Assembly: GCA_964631605.1 (NCBI GenBank)
Contig: CAZVYG010000046.1
Location: 1 to 40,439, forward strand
Length of the DNA stretch: 40,439 nt
DNA from: JARKQH01 sp964631605
Lineage (GTDB): Bacteria; Verrucomicrobiota; Verrucomicrobiia; Limisphaerales; UBA8199
Direction of reading: 5' to 3'
The notes under the pieces were generated by a model. It had not been told where the DNA came from and ran no database searches. It saw only the letters and a list, made by a program, of their open reading frames with translations. This document shows, piece after piece, positions 27,317 to 37,045 of the stretch (positions within the stretch are counted from its first letter, which is position 1; the number at the start of each line of letters is the position of its first letter). Position numbers and translations under genes: made by a program.

Positions 27317-30300
27317 TGCGAACCCGCAACGGCACGGGTCGGGTCTTGTGGCTCGGTGTCCTGCTGGCCGCCTTGATGGCCGCTCGCCCGGTCCAGGGCG
27401 CGGCCGGTCCTGCGGAAGCATCAAACTCCCCAAGCCGCGTAGCGACGCCCTTCCAGCCGGCCCTGGCTCAAGAAGCTCCGGACCCAACCAGCCGACACGA
27501 GGGTCCGCAGTCCGAACTGTCGGATTTGCGCGGGCAATTCGTCAAGTCGCCGGGCGCATTCCGGCCGTGGGTATTGTGGCATTGGATGGACGGGAACATT
27601 TCGAAGGAGGGCATCTCAGCCGATCTGGAGGCAATGCAGCGGGTGGGGATTGGGGGGGCGATTGTGGTGGATATTACCCACGAGATTCCGCCGGGGCCGG
27701 TCCGTTTCATGAGCGCGGAATGGAGGGCTTTGTTTCACCACGCCGTCCGTGAGGCGGAGCGCTTCGGGCTGGAAATCGGCGTGCACAACGCGCCAGGCTG
27801 GTGCGGCAGCGGCGGCCCGTGGGTGGAACCCGAGTGGGCGATGCGCAAGGTGGTCAGCAGTTGGACCAACGTGACCGGCCCCGCGCGCTTCAATGATTTC
27901 TTGCCGGCGTTGACCAAGGGGACACTCCTTCCCGCCCGCGACGCAGCGGTCGTGGCGTTTCCCGCGATTGCGGGCGACGGGGTGAGGGCGCCGGGGTTCA
28001 AACCGCGGATAAGCGCCAGCATGGGGCAAAACTTCGAGGGCGGCAACCTGCTCGACGGAGAGCCCCACACGTTCGTTCGGCTTGCTCCGCCGACACGCCG
28101 GTCCGTGTTCATCCAGCTTGCCTTCGACGAGCCGTTTGCGGCGAGTTATCTCAACGTGACCGTCAACCGCGGCGCACCCGCCTTCGAGGGATCAGTGCAG
28201 ATTTCCGAAAATGGCCGCTCGTTTCGCACGGTGCGCGAGTTCATGTGCAATGGCAGCGACCTTGCGCTGGAATTCCCGGAAGTGTCGGCGCGTTATTTCC
28301 GTTTGGTCATAACCCGCGCCGCAGCGGAGACGAAACCCCTTGAAATTGCCGATTTGGACCTCGGACCGCGGTTCCGCATTCCGACTGTCTCAACCAAGGC
28401 GGGCATGGGGCGGATGCAGCCGATTGACGGCGTTGACCCCTGGCGCAACCGGTCCGTGCCCGAATATGGGCGGGTGGATCCGGGCAAAGTCGTGGAACTG
28501 ACAGACCGGCTGGATGCGGCTGGACGGCTGGCCTGGGAGGTGCCACCCGGCGTATGGACCATTCTGAGGCTGGGTCATGCGCCCACCGGCCGCACGAACA
28601 ATCCGGCCCGCGAGGAAGCTCGCGGACTGGAGTGTGACAAGTTGAGCAAGGAGGCGGCCGCCAAACATTTCGCGGCGTTTGTCGGCAAACTGGCCGAGGA
28701 CGCAGGCCCCGCCGCCGGTCGGGCATTCAGCACCCTGTTTATTGATAGTTGGGAAGTCGGCTTTCAGAATTGGACGCCGGGTTTTCGGGAAGAGTTTCGG
28801 ATGCGGCGCGGGTATGATCTGCTGCCGTGGCTGCCCGCGCTAACCGGGCGGGTGGTGGCGGGAACGGAGGAATCGGAACGGTTCTTATGGGACCTGCGGC
28901 GGACGATCGCCGACCTGCAGGCGGAGCATTACGCCGGCCAAATGGTGGAGCTGGCGCGACAGCGGGGATTGCAGGTTCTGATCCAAGGCCATGGCAATGG
29001 CCCGTTCGATAATCTCCTTTACGGGGCGCAGGCGGATGCGCCCATGAGCGAATTCTGGACCGAGAAGGACGACTTTTCGCGCCACAGCCTGTCCCGCGGC
29101 ATGGCTTCCGCAGCACACACGGCGGGCCGCCGCCGAGTCGCAGCGGAGGCGTTCACCGCCTACCCCCAGGACGCCACGTGGCAGAATCATCCGTACGCCC
29201 TCAAAGCGTTGGGGGATGGCATGTTTTGCGCCGGAGTGAACTGGTTTGTGTTCCATCGTTTCGCCCACCAGCCGTGGCTGGACCGCAAGCCGGGCATGAC
29301 CATGGGCCAGTGGGGCATTCAATACGAACGCACTCAGACGTGGTGGGAATTCTCGGGGCCATGGCACCAGTATCTGGCCCGCTGCCAGTTGCTGCTTCAG
29401 GCCGGCCGGTTTGTCGCGGATGTTTGTTATCTTACAACCGAGAGCGCGTTTGCCAGTCCGCCCTCGACCGAGGACCTGTCGCCAAAATTGCCGCCCGGCT
29501 ATGACTATGACGTGATCCATCCCCGAGTGTTCATGGACCGCATGTCGGTGAGCAACGGGTGGCTGACGCTGCCCGACGGCATGACTTACCGGGTTTTGGC
29601 GCTGGCGCCGGTCAGGGCCATGACGCCGGCGTTGCTTCGCAAAATAAAGCAGCTTGTCGAAAACGGCGCCACCGTGGTGGGCGCGCCGCCGGAACAATCC
29701 CCCAGTCTGACCGATTTCCCCCGGTGCGATGGCGAGGTCAAGGCGCTAGCGGCGGAGTTATGGGGTGATGCGAACGGCACAACCATTCAGCAACATCACT
29801 ATGGAAAGGGACGGGTGGTTTGGGGAAAGAGCTTGCAGACCGTTCTTGCCGAACTGGGGGCTCCGGCGGATTTCGAGCAACTCGGGCCGGTTCACGGCAT
29901 TCCGTTGCGCCGCATTCATCGGCGCGTGGGCGACGCGGACGTGTTCTTCGTCGCCAACTCGAATGCGCAGCCGGTGACAGCGGAGTGCAGATTCCGTGTG
30001 AATGGCAAAGTGCCGGAGCTGTGGGACCCGGAGACCGGCCGTTTGCACGCCGTTCCCGCCTGGCGCGCAACGGCCAGTCATACCGTGGTGCCGCTGAACC
30101 TCGGCCCGGCCGCATCGGTCTTTGTCGTTTTCGACAAGGACGCTCGCGCGGAGAACCCCGTGTCGGTTCTCAAGCTCGAGGGGCGTCCTGTGGTGACTGC
30201 GGGCCTGGAGTTCGACGCCGATGGCAGCCTCGAGCTGGCGACAGCTCAAGCGGGTGAGTACTCGCTGAGCACATTAAACGGCAGCGTCCGCCGGACCCGT

Positions 30301-30903
30301 GTGGGGCCCTTGCCGGCGCCGATTGAGATCGCCGGTCCTTGGGAGGTGCAATTTGCCTCGAACTCGGGAGCGCCAGCCCAAATCAGGCTCGAGCGGTTGA
30401 TTTCCTGGACCGAACATCCGGACCCTGGGGTTAGGTATTTCTCGGGCACGGCGACTTATCGGACCGCGTTCACCGTGCCGGCCGGCTTCGGGGGCAAGGA
30501 CCGGCGTTTGCGGCTCGATTTGGGCAGGGTCGAGGTGATGGCGCAGGTCAACCTCAACGGAAGGGAGCTGGGCATTTTGTGGAAACCGCCTTTCGAAGTG
30601 GATGTCACCGAGGCCCTCCGTCCGGGCACCAACCGGCTTGAAATTCAGGTTGTCAATCTGTGGGTGAACCGGCTCATCGGAGATGAGTTCCTGCCGGAGG
30701 ATTGCGAATGGCGTCCGGCCCATTTGCAGACGGGGCGCGTATTGGTGCACTGGCCGCAATGGCCGGTCGAGGGCAAACCCAGCCCCACCGGGCGGGTAAC
30801 GTTTACCCCCTGGAAGTGCTGGTCCAAGGACTCGCCGCTGATCGAATCCGGCCTGCTGGGTCCGGTTCGGATTCGGCCTCTGGCTCGGGCGACGTTTCGT
30901 TGA
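27313..30903 (+). CDS. Exported GH106 alpha-L-rhamnosidase
   Basis: 1196 residues with a signal peptide (RVLWLGVLLAALMAARPVQG). The catalytic region begins near residue 80 (PWVLWHWMDGNISKEGISAD, then IGVHNAPGWCGSGGPW) and has GH106 traits: TLFIDSWEVGFQNWTPGF, QGHGNGP and RRVAAEAFTAYP, where the two Glu residues in SWE and AEAF lie at the positions expected for catalytic or calcium-linked acids. An F5/8-like insert (about 240-350) and a C-terminal GH2-like beta-sandwich (about 1010-1150: VRYFSGTATYRTAF, VNLNGRELGILWKPPF, VDVTEAL) complete the usual GH106 plan. It would release terminal L-rhamnose from plant or algal glycans. The ATG at 27313 overlaps the ABC-F stop as ATGA, and a second ATG follows directly. 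Stop-start overlap with an ABC-F gene is odd; the functional partner is more likely the fucosidase operon on the other strand. Confidence 0.88.
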   Translation: MMRTRNGTGRVLWLGVLLAALMAARPVQGAAGPAEASNSPSRVATPFQPALAQEAPDPTSRHEGPQSELSDLRGQFVKSPGAFRPWVLWHWMDGNISKEGISADLEAMQRVGIGGAIVVDITHEIPPGPVRFMSAEWRALFHHAVREAERFGLEIGVHNAPGWCGSGGPWVEPEWAMRKVVSSWTNVTGPARFNDFLPALTKGTLLPARDAAVVAFPAIAGDGVRAPGFKPRISASMGQNFEGGNLLDGEPHTFVRLAPPTRRSVFIQLAFDEPFAASYLNVTVNRGAPAFEGSVQISENGRSFRTVREFMCNGSDLALEFPEVSARYFRLVITRAAAETKPLEIADLDLGPRFRIPTVSTKAGMGRMQPIDGVDPWRNRSVPEYGRVDPGKVVELTDRLDAAGRLAWEVPPGVWTILRLGHAPTGRTNNPAREEARGLECDKLSKEAAAKHFAAFVGKLAEDAGPAAGRAFSTLFIDSWEVGFQNWTPGFREEFRMRRGYDLLPWLPALTGRVVAGTEESERFLWDLRRTIADLQAEHYAGQMVELARQRGLQVLIQGHGNGPFDNLLYGAQADAPMSEFWTEKDDFSRHSLSRGMASAAHTAGRRRVAAEAFTAYPQDATWQNHPYALKALGDGMFCAGVNWFVFHRFAHQPWLDRKPGMTMGQWGIQYERTQTWWEFSGPWHQYLARCQLLLQAGRFVADVCYLTTESAFASPPSTEDLSPKLPPGYDYDVIHPRVFMDRMSVSNGWLTLPDGMTYRVLALAPVRAMTPALLRKIKQLVENGATVVGAPPEQSPSLTDFPRCDGEVKALAAELWGDANGTTIQQHHYGKGRVVWGKSLQTVLAELGAPADFEQLGPVHGIPLRRIHRRVGDADVFFVANSNAQPVTAECRFRVNGKVPELWDPETGRLHAVPAWRATASHTVVPLNLGPAASVFVVFDKDARAENPVSVLKLEGRPVVTAGLEFDADGSLELATAQAGEYSLSTLNGSVRRTRVGPLPAPIEIAGPWEVQFASNSGAPAQIRLERLISWTEHPDPGVRYFSGTATYRTAFTVPAGFGGKDRRLRLDLGRVEVMAQVNLNGRELGILWKPPFEVDVTEALRPGTNRLEIQVVNLWVNRLIGDEFLPEDCEWRPAHLQTGRVLVHWPQWPVEGKPSPTGRVTFTPWKCWSKDSPLIESGLLGPVRIRPLARATFR

Positions 30904-30985
30904 GTCATCGCGGGCGCGACCGCTGGCGGGTGGCAAGGTCCCCCCCCCGCACCGAGCGCCGGCATGCCTGTCGGCCTCTGACCAG

Positions 30986-31006
30986 GACCGTCGGCGCGCG
31001 ACGGTC
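30986..31006. terminator. Stem-loop between convergent genes
   Basis: GACCGTCG (30986-30993) and CGACGGTC (30999-31006) form a perfect 8-bp stem with a 5-base GCGCG loop, between the rhamnosidase stop and the transporter stop. There is no T-run on either strand, so an intrinsic terminator is only possible, but the position between convergent genes fits. Confidence 0.4.
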
Positions 31007-31959
31007 TATTCCGGCGGGACGGTTCTGGCGGGCAGCAACTTTTCCCAGTTCGCCTGCCCGAGGAGCACGCCTGCGACCACGAAGATCATGGCGAGCCAGA
31101 AGGTCGAAGTGACCTTTTCGCCGAGCAGCAAATAGGCCCAGGTCATGGTGCTGAGGGGGATGAGGTTGTTGAAGAGGAGGACCTGGCTGGTATGCCAATG
31201 CCGCAGCGCATTGCTCCAGATGGCGAAGGCAACCACCCCGCCCGCCACGATGCAGTAGGCCTGGGTGAGCAGCAGGTCGAGACGCAAGACCAGACTGGTC
31301 CGGAGCAGTTCCAGCCCGCTGAGGGGGAGCAGAATCAGTCCCGCGCGCCACATGCTGTGCGCGCTGACTTCCGGTCCGGAAAGTTGCGCCCCAAGGACCC
31401 GGCATTGGCGGCCGTAATGAGTCCACAGGACGCTGGCTGCCAGGCCGAGCGTCTCGCCCACCCAGTTTGGATTCGAGTGGCTCAGGGAGGGCCAGAACAG
31501 AATTGCCACCCCAGCCAGCGCCAAGCCGGCGGCAAGATAGCGGCGGAAGCCGTCCCAGGTGGTGGCCGTTTGTCCTTCCCACAGAAGCGCCCAGACGGGG
31601 GACGCCCCAAGATAGAGGGCAACATGGGAGGCGGCGGTGTAACGGAGCGCCGAATTGAACACGATGATATACACGGCAAGGCTGAGGCCGCCGCGAAGCC
31701 AGAGTTGCAGCTCCAGGCCGGGGCGGAGGCTCGAGGCCTTGCCCAGCCAGTTTGTATGCCGCACCACCGCCATCAGGAGCAACCCCGCAAGGAAAAACCG
31801 TGACCCACCCGTCCATGCGGGCGGCCACGTCCCCATCAGATGTTTGGTTCCCGCGTTGCCGGCGCCCCAAAGAAACACGGCGGCCAGCAGACTCAGGGCC
31901 AGGATTTTATGGCTGGGCTGATGCAGCACCCGCGTAATAAGCCCGCGTCCGGCGGGCAA
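31006..31959 (-). CDS. DMT-superfamily transporter (EamA family)
   Basis: 317-residue inner-membrane protein with ten hydrophobic helices arranged as two EamA repeats. Repeat one runs from ILALSLLAAVFLWGAGNAGTKHLMG to the GVAILFWPSL helix, and repeat two from GETLGLAASVLWTHYGRQC to FVVAGVLLGQANWEKLL. Sequence near the repeat ends (SALRYTAASHVALYLGASPVWALL and LLFNNLIPLSTMTWAYLLLGEK) is typical of the family, which exports or imports metabolites such as amino acids and nucleotides. The substrate cannot be told. The start is a TTG at 31959; a GTG ten codons later (31929) is also possible, and neither has a clear ribosome site. It is divergent from the WecA-like gene, with a tandem repeat between them. 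Confidence 0.85.
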   Translation of the reverse strand: MPAGRGLITRVLHQPSHKILALSLLAAVFLWGAGNAGTKHLMGTWPPAWTGGSRFFLAGLLLMAVVRHTNWLGKASSLRPGLELQLWLRGGLSLAVYIIVFNSALRYTAASHVALYLGASPVWALLWEGQTATTWDGFRRYLAAGLALAGVAILFWPSLSHSNPNWVGETLGLAASVLWTHYGRQCRVLGAQLSGPEVSAHSMWRAGLILLPLSGLELLRTSLVLRLDLLLTQAYCIVAGGVVAFAIWSNALRHWHTSQVLLFNNLIPLSTMTWAYLLLGEKVTSTFWLAMIFVVAGVLLGQANWEKLLPARTVPPE

Positions 31960-31966
31960 GGCAAAC

Positions 31967-31994
31967 CGAATCTCGTTGAGTCGAATCTCGTTGA
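31967..31994 (+). repeat. Two tandem copies of CGAATCTCGTTGA
   Basis: A 13-bp sequence occurs at 31967-31979 and again at 31982-31994, 15 bases apart, in the 66-base gap between the divergent transporter and WecA-like genes. The second copy ends in TTGACC, which resembles a -35 box for the WecA-like gene, although no well-spaced -10 follows (TAAAAT comes 11 bases later, too close). It could be a tandem operator or a simple duplication. Confidence 0.55.
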
Positions 31995-32025
31995 CCGGGG
32001 CAAGCGGTAAAATAAGGTCAGAAGA

Positions 32026-33024
32026 GTGAGTTTTCCGTTTAGCCTATACCTTCTGGCGGTCGTGAGCGCAGGCCTCACGACGCTGGCGACCCTGCCGTGG
32101 TGGCGGAAGTGGTGTCTTCGGACCGGCCTGGTGGACGATCCGGGCCACCGCAAGATTCACGCTCAACCGGTGCCTTTGGCGGGCGGATTGGCGGTGATGA
32201 CGGGCCTGGTCCTGCCCGCAGCTTTCGGGGTCCTGCTCCTTCTGCTGTTACAACGCACCGGTTTTCATGGAGCCACGGCGAACCTGTTTCACGTCAGCTA
32301 CGGCCTCTCGCGCCGGACGACGGAGTTGGCGGTGATTTTTGGGGGGGCACTGGGCATGCTGCTGCTGGGCTGGCTGGACGACAAACACGAGTTGCGCCCC
32401 CGCGCGAAGTTCACCGGCCAGGTGCTGGTCGCGGCGCTGGTGGCGGCGGGCGGGGTGCGGGTCACGCTGTTCGTTCCGAGCCTGGTGTTCAGCTACCTGA
32501 TGACCATCCTGTGGATTCTGACGGTCATTAACGCCTTCAATTTCATGGATAACATGAACGGCTTGTGCGCGGGCCTGGGGGCGATTGGCGCTTGGTATTT
32601 CGCGGCCATCGCGGCGGTGGACGGCCAATACCTCGTGGCGTTGATTGCCTTCCTGACCTTCGGCGCGCTGCTGGGATTCCTGCCCCACAACTTCCCGCGG
32701 GCGCGCGCCTTCCTCGGCGACGCGGGCAGTCATCTGGTGGGTTACCTGCTGGCGGTGCTGGCCATTTTGCCGCATTTCTACACCCCACGGCTCCCGCGGC
32801 ATTGGGCGGTGCTGGTGCCTCTCCTGATTCTGGCGGTGCCCCTGGCCGACATGGTGTGGGTGGTGCTCTGGCGCTGGCGGGCGGGACAGCCCTTTTACGT
32901 CGGCGACACCAACCATCTTTCCCATCGGCTGGTGCGCCTGGGCCTGAGCCCCACCCGGGCGGTATTGCTCATCTGGCTGGCGGCGGCGGGGATCGGCGCC
33001 TTGTCAATCCTGGCGAAGCTCTGA
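32026..33024 (+). CDS. WecA/TagO-family undecaprenyl-phosphate sugar-1-phosphate transferase
   Basis: 332-residue membrane protein with about ten or eleven helices. It belongs to the glycosyltransferase 4 (MraY/WecA) family, which attaches an N-acetylhexosamine-1-phosphate from a UDP-sugar to the lipid carrier undecaprenyl phosphate, the first step of O-antigen, teichoic-acid or exopolysaccharide synthesis. Visible family residues: the Asp pair D118-D119 in LLGWLDDK, the catalytic-loop motif NAFNFMDNMNGL (169-180, with D175), AFLGDAGSH and the final DTNHLSHRL with its His pair. An N-terminal HRKIHAQPVPLAGG is also typical of the WecA/TagO group rather than MraY. GTG is the start, with AAGG 8-9 bases before it. 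No other polysaccharide gene is adjacent, apart from a methyltransferase 5 kb away. Confidence 0.88.
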   Translation: MSFPFSLYLLAVVSAGLTTLATLPWWRKWCLRTGLVDDPGHRKIHAQPVPLAGGLAVMTGLVLPAAFGVLLLLLLQRTGFHGATANLFHVSYGLSRRTTELAVIFGGALGMLLLGWLDDKHELRPRAKFTGQVLVAALVAAGGVRVTLFVPSLVFSYLMTILWILTVINAFNFMDNMNGLCAGLGAIGAWYFAAIAAVDGQYLVALIAFLTFGALLGFLPHNFPRARAFLGDAGSHLVGYLLAVLAILPHFYTPRLPRHWAVLVPLLILAVPLADMVWVVLWRWRAGQPFYVGDTNHLSHRLVRLGLSPTRAVLLIWLAAAGIGALSILAKL

Positions 33025-33027
33025 GGC

Positions 33028-33041
33028 GAAGCCTAGGCTTC
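33028..33041. terminator. Palindrome between convergent stop codons
   Basis: GAAGCCTAGGCTTC is a perfect 14-base palindrome that spans the 8-base gap between the WecA-like and ClC genes and includes the ClC stop codon. No T-run accompanies it, so a terminator role is only a guess. Confidence 0.25.
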
Positions 33042-34856
33042 CGTCCCGCTGCGGGCGGCAATCAGCTCGGAGAACAGACCGAGCACCTCGCTTCGCGGCA
33101 GGGCCCCGACCAGGCGGTATTCCTTCAGCGTGTTCACCACGGGGATGTTGCGCTGTTCGCTCGCCAAGGCCACCGGTAGAATGTCAAGTAATCGCTGGCT
33201 GGGCGTGACGCACGGCGGCGGCGGCCGCATGACATCGTACGCGATAATGCCCAGCATTTGTTCCTGAGTGCCAAGGTATTCCTTCAAATCCTGCAACGCC
33301 ACCAGCCCAACCAATTGGTTGCGGCCATTGACCACCGGCAGAAAATTGTTGGAGCTGGTCAGGAAACGATCGGCGATCTCCCGCAACGTGGCCGTTTCAC
33401 GAATGGGGGGCACCGGCGCCCGCATCAGATCGCCCACCGTCCGCTCCGTGGCGGCCTCGGAGGCGTTGGCATCCTGGGGAACAGTGAGTCCCTTGCGGCG
33501 CAGGGGCTCGGTGTAAATCGAGGCCGGGTGCAGCTTCCGGGCGACCAGCACCGACACGACGCAGGCGAGCATCAGGGGCGGCATGACCGTGTAATCCAGC
33601 GAGATCTCGAATACCATGATCATCGCCAGCAGCGGCGAGCGGGTGGTGGCGGCCAGCATGCCGCCCATCCCAACCACCGCAAACGCCGTCACGGGTGCTT
33701 CCCCCAAGGCATGGATCGTGTGCAGGCCCAGCCCGAAGGTGGCGCCCAGCGCCGCACCCAGAAACAGCGTGGGGGTGAAAACGCCCCCGACCGCCCCCGA
33801 GCCGACGGTGGCGAGCGTCGCCACGAACTTGGCCAGAAACAACCCCCCGAGGAACAGCAGGCCGGCGGCCTGGGCCGGATACTGGTCCAGCAGAATCCGG
33901 TTGGTGATGGCGTAGCCGTTGCCCCAAACGCCGGGATATTTCAGCGCGATTATGCCCACCACCAATCCCCCCAGCGCAATCCGCACGTAGGGCGGCGCGT
34001 CCAACCTCTTGAACCCCGCCTCGGCGTAATTCAACAGCTTGAGAAAGGCCGCGCCCGCGCCGCCAACGACCACCCCCAGCACAATAAACCACGGCAGTTG
34101 ACCCAGCCGCGCCGGTTCCATCGGCGGCACGTGGTACCAGGGCTCGATGCCAAAAAAACTGCGCGAGACCATGGTGGCGATCACGGAGGAAAACACCAGC
34201 GGCGCGAAGAGGTTCATCGAAAAATTGCCCAGCACAATCAGCGCGGCAAAAACGGCGCCGGAAATGGGCGCGTTGTAAGCGGCGGCGATGCCGGAGGCCA
34301 CCCCGCAGCCGACCAGCATGCGCAGACGGTAGGGATGCCAATTGGCCAGTTGGCCCCATTTCGAGGCGATGGCGGCCGAGAGTTGCGAGATGGCGCCTTC
34401 CCGGCCGATGGATCCGCCGGAGCCGATGCTGATCAGGGAGGACAGCCCTTTGATGGCCGCTTTGCGGAAGGGCAGGCGTCCGTCGCCGGCGACGACAACC
34501 TCGAGGAAATTGGTGGAACGATGCGTCCCCACCAGCCGCAGACCCCAGTACAAGACCAGCCCGGCGCACAAGCCGCCGAGCGTCGGCGTGAGCACCCGCT
34601 GCCAGGGAACCATCATCTCCGCCACCTCGACCGGGTCGCCCGGCCGTCGAAAAAAAAGCAGCTTCACCCACTCGTTCGCATAGAAAAAGCAAAGGTTGAC
34701 GAAGCCGCCGATGACCCCCACGCCGCCGGCCAGGATGAGGTGGAAGGCCTCTTCGCTGAAGCGCAGCGTTTCCCGAATCTTCAGGGCGCGCTGCCAGTGA
34801 CGGCGAAGCACCTGCTCCAGTTGCCGCCAGTACCGGCTGTTCGTCAGCAAGGGCAC
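33033..34856 (-). CDS. ClC-family chloride channel/antiporter with two CBS domains
   Basis: 607 residues: a ClC membrane core (about 35-440) and a cytoplasmic pair of CBS domains (about 468-535 and 540-600). The gating-glutamate motif is present as GSIGREGA (E153), with Ala in place of the usual Pro after GREG. The first selectivity motif, usually GSGIP, reads GTHRSTN (110-116), and the third, GGIFAP in E. coli ClcA, reads GGVFTP. ClC proteins carry chloride or similar anions, some as proton antiporters; the filter changes leave ion preference open. CBS domains bind adenine nucleotides in several ClCs and may regulate gating. The start is GTG, 92 bases downstream of the nadE stop, on the same strand. 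It could share a transcript with nadE. Confidence 0.9.
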   Translation of the reverse strand: MPLLTNSRYWRQLEQVLRRHWQRALKIRETLRFSEEAFHLILAGGVGVIGGFVNLCFFYANEWVKLLFFRRPGDPVEVAEMMVPWQRVLTPTLGGLCAGLVLYWGLRLVGTHRSTNFLEVVVAGDGRLPFRKAAIKGLSSLISIGSGGSIGREGAISQLSAAIASKWGQLANWHPYRLRMLVGCGVASGIAAAYNAPISGAVFAALIVLGNFSMNLFAPLVFSSVIATMVSRSFFGIEPWYHVPPMEPARLGQLPWFIVLGVVVGGAGAAFLKLLNYAEAGFKRLDAPPYVRIALGGLVVGIIALKYPGVWGNGYAITNRILLDQYPAQAAGLLFLGGLFLAKFVATLATVGSGAVGGVFTPTLFLGAALGATFGLGLHTIHALGEAPVTAFAVVGMGGMLAATTRSPLLAMIMVFEISLDYTVMPPLMLACVVSVLVARKLHPASIYTEPLRRKGLTVPQDANASEAATERTVGDLMRAPVPPIRETATLREIADRFLTSSNNFLPVVNGRNQLVGLVALQDLKEYLGTQEQMLGIIAYDVMRPPPPCVTPSQRLLDILPVALASEQRNIPVVNTLKEYRLVGALPRSEVLGLFSELIAARSGTEA

Positions 34857-34948
34857 GGTTCAAATCTAGCGACTCGCGCCACCATGGCGAGTCTGGAAGG
34901 GAGAAAAGAGGGCATGCAAACAACGCAACCGGCCGGGCACTCTTTCGG

Positions 34949-37003
<2,055 letters not shown>

Positions 37004-37045
37004 GCCTACCGCTTACACCAAAGGAACCGTGTTTCCAATCTCAAA

